Assembly: GCA_018971745.1 (NCBI GenBank)
Contig: JAGXAD010000050.1
Span: 1-5,840 of the forward strand
DNA from: Patescibacteria group bacterium
Lineage (GTDB): Bacteria; Patescibacteriota; Minisyncoccia; Sungbacterales; GWA2-42-14
Reading direction: 5' to 3'
DNA length: 5,840 nucleotides
The notes beneath the pieces are model-generated. The model was not told the origin of the DNA. It did no database searches and saw nothing but the letters and a program-made list of their open reading frames with translations. Every line of letters starts with the position of its first letter. The first letter of the stretch is position 1. Below are positions 1 to 5,229 of this stretch, piece after piece. The translations under genes were made by a program, and so were the position numbers.

Positions 1-360
1 GATCTGGAAGAAAGAACTGCAAAATTTGGCAAAGAAATAATAACATTCTGCAAAACCATAAAACAGGATGCCATTACAAAACCGCTTGTTAGCCAAATCG
101 TTCGCTCCGGAACAAGCATCGGCGCGAATTATATGGAAGCCAACGCGGCTAGTTCAAAAAAGGATTTTCAAAACAAAATATTTATCGCGAAAAAAGAAGC
201 GCAAGAAACCAAACATTGGCTGCGAATGATTGCCGAATGTTTGCCGAAAAGAAAAACGGAAATGCGAACATTGTGGCAAGAAGCGCAGGAACTAACTATG
301 ATTTTTCAAAAAATCAACACCTCGTTAAGAAAGAAGGAATTAAAAATTGAAAAATTGTAA
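1..360 (+). CDS. Four-helix-bundle protein (23S rRNA IVS / S23 / Avd-like family), N-terminus cut by window edge
   Basis: The frame is open from base 1 to the TAA at 358-360 (119 codons). The first ATG, at 133, is internal, because the conserved family sequence begins upstream of it with DLEERTAKFGKEIITFCK. The hallmark segment RSGTSIGANYMEANAASSKKDF (visible residues 35-56) is followed by KEAQETKHWLRMIAE and LWQEAQELTMIF, all typical of the small four-helix-bundle family first found in 23S rRNA intervening sequences. Family members are about 115-125 residues, so probably only the first few residues are missing. Known relatives include Avd of diversity-generating retroelements, which forms a nucleic-acid-binding pentamer; the role of most stand-alone copies is unknown. 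The last residues (KELKIEKL) are encoded by an AT-rich repeat that recurs just downstream. It has no evident functional tie to the secretion genes that follow. No reverse transcriptase is visible, so an Avd assignment cannot be made. Family confidence is high; function is unknown. Confidence 0.9.
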   Translation, partial: DLEERTAKFGKEIITFCKTIKQDAITKPLVSQIVRSGTSIGANYMEANAASSKKDFQNKIFIAKKEAQETKHWLRMIAECLPKRKTEMRTLWQEAQELTMIFQKINTSLRKKELKIEKL

Positions 361-388
361 ATTCAATGAAAATTAAAAATTGAAAATT
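339..388. repeat. AT-rich direct repeat overlapping the end of the four-helix-bundle gene
   Basis: The sequence ATTAAAAATTGAAAA occurs at 339-353 and again at 372-386, 33 bases apart. The first copy codes for the end of the four-helix-bundle protein; the second lies in the 42-base spacer before the VirB6-like gene. The 24 bases 365-388 recur exactly at 3839-3862. Copies of this style are scattered through many CPR genomes (recollection, not searched). Confidence 0.8.
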
Positions 389-402
389 GGAAATTTAATA
401 TA

Positions 403-2931
403 ATGTTTATTCATAAAAAAAATCTGATAAAACTTGTATTTGCCGTGTTGGTATTCGGCGCTGTTTTCTTTTTTGGCGCGTCCGGAAACCAAACAGCCAC
501 GCAACGGGCGCGCGCCGCGGATGAAACCGCGACCCAGCCCTGCGATGTCATCAGCGACCCGAATTGCGACATTACCAGCAGGTCCATATTTCCTCCGGGT
601 TCGGAAGGCGAACAGTTGATCAAAGACACCAGAAACGCCGAGGCAAACCGGCAAACCCAATCAACGGTTACCGCCGCCGCCAATACCGAGGCGCCAAAAT
701 ATTTTTGCAGCACCAGCATTACCTGCTACATCGTGGAATTTTTGGATTGGGCAAGTTCCGGGCTTCTGCGCATACCGCTGGTTATGGTTGCCGGATTTTT
801 GGACCAGGCGGTTACGCTTGCGCTCAATCTTCCGATGGACCAAATCGGATTTGTGGTGCAAGGATGGAAAATCATCCGTGACGTGTCCAATATGTTCTAT
901 GTGCTGATTTTATTGTGGGTAGCGCTTGGAACCATTTTTGATTTTCCAAAATATAATGTGCGCGAAATTCTTCCTAAACTCGTAATTTCAGCGCTTTTGA
1001 TTAATTTTTCTTTGCCGCTCGGAACGCTCGTGATTAACACAACCAACGCCCTTGCCAATGTTTTTTATCAGGGCATTGTGGATGCCGGCACCGGCATTAA
1101 CGGTGAAGGCAAAGGCAGGTTGCTTGCGGACAAAATTCTGGAAAATACCGATTTTGTAAAAATTATGGAGGCATCGGTGCAGGCGGATCTTGCGGCGCAA
1201 AATGAAAATCTCGCAAAAACAATTAAAGACGAGGATGAAAATTTAAAACACGTAAAAACCGGAAAGACGGACGCAAACGGCAATGCGGTCACTATTGATT
1301 GCTCGGGAGGACAAACCAGCCCCAACGCGCCTCTTATATTTAAAGATACGGTTTCTATTCTTGCGTCTGTCACGCAATGCAAAGACGCGCTGCTCGCCTA
1401 TCGCGCCAAAACGGAAGCGGCTCAAGGTTACGACCTGCTTACCTTTGCCCGCGTCTCGGCAATTATCTGGAAACTGATTTTGATACCCACGATGATTTTC
1501 GTTCTGTTTGCCGCGGCGCTCTTTATTTTCATCAGAACGATTTCGCTCGCGTTCCTCCTGATATTCGGACCGTTCGTGTTTCTTGCGTGGGCGCTTCCTG
1601 ACACGCGTCAATACTGGACAACTTGGTGGGACAAATTATTAAAGTGGTCATTTTTTATGCCGGTGCTGATGTTTATGCTGTTTTTAAGCATTACGATGAT
1701 GACGACATTTACCGGGGAACAAAGTTTTGCCACCACTGCGGCAACCCAGCAAGTATTGATTGGCACGACGGGAAAAACGGGACTTGCCACTGCCGGATTT
1801 TTTACCGCAAATATGCATTTTCTGTTTATGCTGATGCTCTTAATCGGTTCCTTAACGGTTGCGGAAAAAATGGGAATTGAAATGGCAACGCGCGTGCGCG
1901 GGCTTGGACAAAAAGCGCTTGGCCGCGCCAAACGAATCGCAAAGGCGCCGGTGTACGCGGGCGCGCGCATCGCAAAACTTAACGCGCAATCAGCCGTGGG
2001 CGGCGCCGCGCGCGCAATCACCGAATCCGAAGCGTTTACCAAACTGGTAAACAAACCGGTGGTTAGCGCGCTTGGCGGAAGATACGCGGCGCGAACCATG
2101 GCTCAAGTTGGCAGAACCGGCGAGACCGCCGCCGCAACCCGCATGACAGAAAAATACGGAGGCGATGTTACGAAGATGCGCCCCGAACAGCAAGCCGTGC
2201 TCCTTGCGACCGCATCAGCAAGCGAAGCAAAAACATTCTTTAATCAATTAAAGCCGGAAAACAGGCAAAAGGCGTATGAGAAAATGAATGAAACGCAGAA
2301 GGACGCGTTTAAACAAAAACTCCGCGCAAGCGGCGTGAACGATGAAGACATCGGCATGATGTCAAAAAACCCGACCCTGGTTGCCGAAGGAACAAATTCT
2401 GAATTACGGAAGCTGAAAGAAACCAATCCTGAACAATATAAAGATGCGGTTATTGAGACGCTTCGCAGCGGAGGATTTAACTTCGAAAACGCAAGTCCGG
2501 AATTCATCACATCCGGCATCGGCATACGGCTTCTGCGAACAATTACCCAAGCGGAAATAAACCAGATAACGGCAACCAAAGAAGGGGCAAAGGCGTTCGC
2601 CGATGCCTTGAAAAAAATTGACACGGCAATGAAGGAAACCACGGAAACCAAAACCGTAAAAACCGGGCTTGTCGGGCCCGGAATGGAAGAAAGAACCGAA
2701 ACCACCGTTAAAATGGTTCCTCCGGAAACCCTTTCCCCGGATCTTCAGACAATACGAAAAACCGGCGGGTGGAGAGCGCTTGAATCAGGAATAAAATTTT
2801 CCGGTTCCCGAACTGACTTAAAACGGCTTATTGAAGAAGCAATAAAAGAAGAAGCGATAAAAGAAGCCCGGGAAGGCAAAGAAGAAACAAAGCCGCCCCA
2901 GCCAAAACCCGGAAGCAGCGTTAACATATAA
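403..2931 (+). CDS. VirB6/TrbL-like polytopic membrane protein of a type IV secretion system, with long cytoplasmic tail
   Basis: An 842-residue protein, probably the inner-membrane channel component. Residues 1-26 (KK then a hydrophobic run ending GA) look like a signal peptide, possibly cleaved near ARA-ADE (36-41). A short exported segment follows, then hydrophobic stretches at about 110-141, 163-181, 188-212, 351-377, 380-398, 417-436 and 471-491. The W/P-rich stretch at 396-420 (WALPDTRQYW, then WWDKLLKW and FFMP) is typical of VirB6/TrbL proteins. A ~140-residue polar loop lies at 213-350. After the last helix a basic run (497-525) marks the cytoplasmic side, followed by a charged helical tail to 842. 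That makes it far longer than classical VirB6 (~300 residues). All six cysteines (47, 55, 102, 108, 300, 326) are in or beside predicted exported parts. The ATG at 403 is chosen because it gives the complete signal peptide; there is no Shine-Dalgarno sequence. The next gene starts 11 bases after the stop. The VirB6-like call rests on topology, motif and neighbours. Confidence 0.85.
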   Translation: MFIHKKNLIKLVFAVLVFGAVFFFGASGNQTATQRARAADETATQPCDVISDPNCDITSRSIFPPGSEGEQLIKDTRNAEANRQTQSTVTAAANTEAPKYFCSTSITCYIVEFLDWASSGLLRIPLVMVAGFLDQAVTLALNLPMDQIGFVVQGWKIIRDVSNMFYVLILLWVALGTIFDFPKYNVREILPKLVISALLINFSLPLGTLVINTTNALANVFYQGIVDAGTGINGEGKGRLLADKILENTDFVKIMEASVQADLAAQNENLAKTIKDEDENLKHVKTGKTDANGNAVTIDCSGGQTSPNAPLIFKDTVSILASVTQCKDALLAYRAKTEAAQGYDLLTFARVSAIIWKLILIPTMIFVLFAAALFIFIRTISLAFLLIFGPFVFLAWALPDTRQYWTTWWDKLLKWSFFMPVLMFMLFLSITMMTTFTGEQSFATTAATQQVLIGTTGKTGLATAGFFTANMHFLFMLMLLIGSLTVAEKMGIEMATRVRGLGQKALGRAKRIAKAPVYAGARIAKLNAQSAVGGAARAITESEAFTKLVNKPVVSALGGRYAARTMAQVGRTGETAAATRMTEKYGGDVTKMRPEQQAVLLATASASEAKTFFNQLKPENRQKAYEKMNETQKDAFKQKLRASGVNDEDIGMMSKNPTLVAEGTNSELRKLKETNPEQYKDAVIETLRSGGFNFENASPEFITSGIGIRLLRTITQAEINQITATKEGAKAFADALKKIDTAMKETTETKTVKTGLVGPGMEERTETTVKMVPPETLSPDLQTIRKTGGWRALESGIKFSGSRTDLKRLIEEAIKEEAIKEAREGKEETKPPQPKPGSSVNI
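2833..2862 (+). repeat. 15-base tandem duplication in the VirB6-like tail
   Basis: Two adjacent 15-base units (2833-2847 and 2848-2862) differ by one base and encode EEAIK twice within a Glu/Lys-rich, probably helical, C-terminal end. The duplication is in frame and should extend a charged helix. Confidence 0.75.
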
Positions 2932-2942
2932 TCAACATCATT

Positions 2943-3743
2943 ATGAACGAACCGCAAAATCAAACCATTGACATACAGGAAGAATTGCTGAAGCGCTACG
3001 AGGCGCTTCCGCAGGACCTGAAAGAAATTATGATGAGCGTGGAAACCGCCGAGATAATTTTTGAAATTGGAAAAAAATTCGGCCTGAACATTGAAAAAAC
3101 CGGAAAGCTTGCCGAAGAGATCGGATTTGTCATTTTGGGCGTTGTTCCGTCAAAAGACTTTGTAAAAAATCTGAAAGACATTCTGGAAGTTGACGAGGAC
3201 AAAGCGCTTGGCGTTGCATCGGAAGCCAATCACAGGATTTTTCTTAAAATCAGGGACACGCTTAAAACCATGCATGGCGTGCGATGGGTTGATCAGATTG
3301 CCGAAAAACCGATTGACACGGAGCTGCAAAAACCGTTTGCCGGAGCGGAGCGAAAAATAAAACCCGCCGAAACCGTGGAAAAAAATAAAGAACAAATTCC
3401 TTCCATTCTCGTTGAAATCAAACCGACCGCGGGACAACCAACAACCAACAACCAACAACCAACTCCGACGCCCGCGGGGTCGGGGCAAGCAACAAAAGAG
3501 CCGCCGCAACCAATACTGACCGAAATAAAACCTGCGCCGGAACCAAAAGTTCCGCCGCAACCGCCGCAACTTGACGTCACGCATGAACTTGAAGCGCCAA
3601 CCGCCGGCAAACAGCAATCGGCGACCGGGGGTCAGGTGCCGGAAAAACTGACGACTGAACAGCCGCCGCAAAAACCGACGCCAACGGCGCCGCCGCAACA
3701 AAATAAATATCTGGTTGACCCGTATCGGGAGCCGTTTGAATAA
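2943..3743 (+). CDS. Conserved hypothetical T4SS-neighbour protein: helical N-terminal domain plus Pro-rich tail
   Basis: A 266-residue protein that I cannot name. Residues 12-115 form a compact, probably all-helical domain (EELLKRYEALPQDLKEIM, ETAEIIFEIGKKFGL, LAEEIGFVILGVV, DFVKNLKDILEVDEDKA, NHRIFLKIRDTL). I recall this domain, often with a Pro-rich tail, as common in CPR genomes, without an assigned function. Residues 150-255 are Pro/Gln/Thr-rich and low complexity, with a duplicated phrase (ILVEIKP at 155-161, ILTEIKP at 191-197). The protein ends in DPYREPFE, which looks like a retained C-terminal peptide. There is no signal peptide or membrane helix, so it is probably cytoplasmic. It starts 11 bases after the VirB6-like stop without a Shine-Dalgarno sequence, suggesting co-transcription and perhaps coupled translation. 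Location suggests a secretion accessory or adaptor; this is inference. A 7-base tandem repeat interrupts the tail at 3435-3462. Confidence 0.85.
   Translation: MNEPQNQTIDIQEELLKRYEALPQDLKEIMMSVETAEIIFEIGKKFGLNIEKTGKLAEEIGFVILGVVPSKDFVKNLKDILEVDEDKALGVASEANHRIFLKIRDTLKTMHGVRWVDQIAEKPIDTELQKPFAGAERKIKPAETVEKNKEQIPSILVEIKPTAGQPTTNNQQPTPTPAGSGQATKEPPQPILTEIKPAPEPKVPPQPPQLDVTHELEAPTAGKQQSATGGQVPEKLTTEQPPQKPTPTAPPQQNKYLVDPYREPFE
3435..3463 (+). repeat. Heptanucleotide tandem repeat (CAACCAA x4) inside the Pro-rich tail
   Basis: Four perfect copies of CAACCAA occupy 3435-3462, plus one further C. Because 7 is not a multiple of 3, the units are read in rotating frames and encode QPTTNNQQP (residues 165-173). 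Loss of one unit would bring a TGA at 3517-3519 into frame; gain of one would bring a TGA at 3572-3574 into frame. Either change would remove most of the tail and the terminal DPYREPFE. Confidence 0.9.
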
Positions 3744-3750
3744 GTGAACA

Positions 3751-3855
3751 AATTTTTAATTCATAATTTTCAATTTCTATTAAATTTTTAATTTTTAGAA
3801 ATTTTCAAACGGATTAAAAATTAAATCATTGAAAATTTAATGAAAATTAAAAATT
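3751..3855. repeat. Long AT-only imperfect palindrome in the spacer before the PrgI gene
   Basis: The spacer 3744-3868 is largely one inverted repeat. Nested arms are 3751-3764 with 3840-3855 (perfect except for a 2-base bulge), 3765-3774 with 3828-3837 (10/10) and 3779-3792 with 3813-3826 (13/14), leaving a 20-base loop (3793-3812). Alternative pairings exist, since ATTGAAAATT also occurs at 3853-3862. The structure ends 13 bases before the GTG start at 3869. It could act as RNA structure affecting PrgI translation, as a bidirectional terminator-like hairpin, or be a repeat-family insertion. There is no run of U after a GC-rich stem, so a standard terminator call is not supported. Confidence 0.75.
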
Positions 3856-3862
3856 GAAAATT
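3839..3862 (+). repeat. Second exact copy of the 24-base leader repeat
   Basis: These 24 bases match 365-388 exactly. The first copy ends 14 bases before the VirB6-like ATG; this one ends 6 bases before the PrgI GTG. It also forms most of the right arm of the AT-only palindrome in this spacer. Confidence 0.9.
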
Positions 3863-3868
3863 TTCTTC

Positions 3869-4285
3869 GTGCAGCAATTCCAGGTGCCACAATTCATCAC
3901 GGTTGAAGACAAAGTCATCGGATTTCTTACAATCCGTCAATTTATTTTTCTCATGGTCGGCGCGGTCATTCTGCTTCTTCTGTATTCCGTGTTTACCCTT
4001 TATGTTTTTATTCCTTTGGCGCTCCCGATAGGAGGACTTGCCGTCGCGTTCGCGTTCGTAAAAATTGACGAACGGCCGTTCGCGGAACTGTTTTTAAGCG
4101 CCGTCAAATTCTACACCGTCAAACCGAAACTCTACATTTGGAAAAAAGCTCCTCCGGCGCAAAAAAAGGCGATGGTGGGACAGAAAAAAGAGGAGGAAAA
4201 ATTTTCCGGCGTTCCGAAACTTTCCCAAAGCAAACTGGCAGACCTTGCGTGGAGTTTGGACATTAAAGAAAAACTGTCGCGATAA
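3869..4285 (+). CDS. PrgI-family type IV secretion membrane protein (VirB3-position)
   Basis: A 138-residue protein reading MQQFQVPQFITVEDKVIG from the GTG, then TIRQFIFLMVG. This matches the PrgI family opening (xQFxVPQFIxVEDKIxGxLTxRQF). Two membrane helices lie at about 22-41 and 43-64, followed by KIDERPF and FYTVKPKLYIWKK, a typical PrgI end to the conserved part, then a basic, Ala/Lys-rich cytoplasmic tail. PrgI proteins are small membrane subunits of Gram-positive-type T4SSs, encoded next to VirB4 and thought to take the VirB3 role. The GTG at 3869 is preferred over a TTG at 3854, because the TTG adds five residues encoded by the AT-rich repeat and the family normally begins at the QQF segment. 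No Shine-Dalgarno sequence precedes either. The stop codon lies inside the left arm of the large inverted repeat that follows. Confidence 0.88.
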   Translation: MQQFQVPQFITVEDKVIGFLTIRQFIFLMVGAVILLLLYSVFTLYVFIPLALPIGGLAVAFAFVKIDERPFAELFLSAVKFYTVKPKLYIWKKAPPAQKKAMVGQKKEEEKFSGVPKLSQSKLADLAWSLDIKEKLSR

Positions 4286-4416
4286 CATTGTTTTTGAAAT
4301 CGCCGAAAATCCCCGGCGCGGATTTCCGGCTCACGCGCAATTGCTTTGTTCTCCGGTGCCACGCCGGAGAACCATGCAAAAAGCAATTGCGAGTGTTTCA
4401 AAAACAACGGTATCGC
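4279..4416. repeat. 138-base nested inverted repeat, foldable as a three-way junction
   Basis: The outer arms 4279-4299 and 4396-4416 pair at 19 of 21 positions. Inside, 4302-4312 pairs with 4320-4330 (10/11, 7-base loop); 4332-4347 pairs with 4380-4395 (15/16); and within that 4349-4356 pairs with 4364-4371 (8/8, CTCCGG/CCGGAG core, 7-base loop). Nearly every base is in a stem. The left outer arm includes the PrgI stop codon (4283-4285), and the right arm ends 19 bases before the ATG at 4436. It may be a structured RNA, a MITE-like or palindromic repeat, or an mRNA processing or attenuation structure. No poly-U follows it on the plus strand, so it is not a standard intrinsic terminator. Only a 2-base TC flanks both ends, too little to claim a target-site duplication. 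Confidence 0.85.
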
Positions 4417-4435
4417 TCCTAAAAAGAATACGAGT

Positions 4436-5116
4436 ATGGCAACGATACAGTCCCAAAAATCAGCCGGCGCGCGTTCGGCCCAGGAATTGCTCGCGATTGA
4501 CACAATCCGCGACGGCGTTATTTTGCTTAAAAACGGCGGACTCCGCACGGTGCTTATGGCGTCGTCTTTAAACTTCGCCCTAAAATCAACCGAAGAACAG
4601 GACGCGATTATTTACCAGTACCAAAATTTTTTGAACTCCATTGATTTTTCGCTTCAATTCGTCGTTCATTCCCGCAAACTCAACATCCTGCCCTATCTTG
4701 ATACTCTGAAAGATCGCAGCAAAGAAGAAGACAACGAACTCTTAAAGGTTCAGATTGACGAATACATTGAATTCATCAAGGGCTTCGTGGAACTTTCAAA
4801 CATTGTTTCAAAAAATTTTTACGTGGTGGTTCCGTTTGACCCGAGCGCGATTGAACGCCCCGGGCTGTTGCGAAACGTTCTTGGCTCGCTTGGGTTAGCC
4901 GCAAAAAAAACAAATGCGATTTATGCGCCTTCTGACGTTAACGGAAACCAATTTACGGAATTTAAAAATCAGATCCAACAAAGAACCGACGCCACGAGTA
5001 TGGGACTCCGCTCGTTTGGCGTGCGAACCGTCCAACTCAACACCGACGAATTGGTTGAGTTATTGTACACGCTTTATAATCCCGGCGAGTCCGAGGCGGC
5101 CAAGAGCACAAGTTAA
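4436..5116 (+). CDS. T4SS-associated protein resembling the VirB4/TraC N-terminal region
   Basis: A 226-residue soluble protein with no signal peptide or membrane helix. Conserved-looking blocks are AQELLAIDTIRDGVILLKNG (15-34), LMASSLNFALKSTEEQDAII (40-59), QYQNFLNSIDFSLQFVVHSR (61-80), EEYIEFI-like YIEFIKGF (110-117), KNFYVVVPFDP (126-136), FGVRTVQLNTDELVELLYTL (194-213) and YNP (214-216). This layout recalls the N-terminal, non-ATPase part of VirB4/TraC proteins, and I recall such stand-alone genes between prgI and virB4 in CPR genomes. There is no Walker A motif, so it is not itself an ATPase. The ATG at 4436 is chosen over the TTG at 4346, since the TTG lies inside the inverted repeat and adds 30 unconserved-looking residues. 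Only a weak purine run (AAAAAGAA, 4421-4428) precedes it. It likely partners VirB4 or PrgI at the membrane; this is inferred. Confidence 0.85.
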   Translation: MATIQSQKSAGARSAQELLAIDTIRDGVILLKNGGLRTVLMASSLNFALKSTEEQDAIIYQYQNFLNSIDFSLQFVVHSRKLNILPYLDTLKDRSKEEDNELLKVQIDEYIEFIKGFVELSNIVSKNFYVVVPFDPSAIERPGLLRNVLGSLGLAAKKTNAIYAPSDVNGNQFTEFKNQIQQRTDATSMGLRSFGVRTVQLNTDELVELLYTLYNPGESEAAKSTS

Positions 5117-5119
5117 AAA

Positions 5120-5147
5120 TCAAAAGTCAAAATGCAAACATCAAAAT
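5120..5147. repeat. Short TCAAAA-type repeat tract after the VirB4-N-like gene
   Basis: TCAAAA occurs at 5120-5125, 5127-5132 and 5141-5146, separated by GTCAAAATGC-like sequence. It begins 3 bases after a stop codon. Tracts of this kind are common between genes in Parcubacteria-like genomes as I recall them; no function is known to me. Confidence 0.5.
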
Positions 5148-5157
5148 TTTCGTAAAG

Positions 5158-5199
5158 AATTTCCAAACATAATTTTTATAAAAGTTATTTGTGGAAATT
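5158..5199. repeat. AT-rich hairpin before virB4
   Basis: Arms 5158-5172 and 5185-5199 pair at 13 of 15 positions, and the 12-base gap can add three or four A-T or G-T pairs. Five T residues (5198-5202) overlap and follow the right arm, which gives a weak terminator look, but the stem holds almost no GC. It is 30 bases upstream of the virB4 GTG. The rest of the 113-base spacer shows no gene and no convincing promoter. Confidence 0.5.
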
Positions 5200-5229
5200 T
5201 TTCCTTTCATTTGTTTTTAACCTTAAACC

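Noticed and set aside
339..388. CRISPR array
   Set aside because: Repeats are AT-only, unevenly spaced, overlap coding sequence and have no unique spacers of regular length.
380..404. Promoter-like TTGAAA (380-385) and TATAAT (399-404)
   Set aside because: The spacing is only 13 bases, and the TATAAT overlaps the ATG of the VirB6-like gene, so transcription would start inside it.
2663..2681. GC-rich hairpin CCGGGC/GCCCGG
   Set aside because: Six pairs within a coding region with no T run; likely chance in a GC-rich stretch.
1608..2705. Minus-strand open frames of about 150-163 codons opposite the VirB6-like gene
   Set aside because: They are antisense shadows of a strongly supported coding region and show no family features.
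3854..3868. TTG start for the PrgI gene
   Set aside because: It adds five residues coded by the AT-rich repeat; the GTG at 3869 gives the usual PrgI beginning.
4279..4416. tRNA, intrinsic terminator or insertion sequence as an explanation of the nested repeat
   Set aside because: There is no tRNA-like arm pattern or T-loop sequence, no poly-U after the right arm, and no transposase or convincing target duplication.
4346..4435. Upstream TTG start giving the VirB4-N-like protein 30 more residues
   Set aside because: The TTG and added codons lie inside the 138-base inverted repeat, and the recognisable protein sequence begins only after the ATG at 4436.
4132..4548. Minus-strand open frame of 138 codons across the PrgI end and the inverted repeat
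   Set aside because: It overlaps well-supported plus-strand genes, resembles no family I know, and owes its openness partly to the palindrome.
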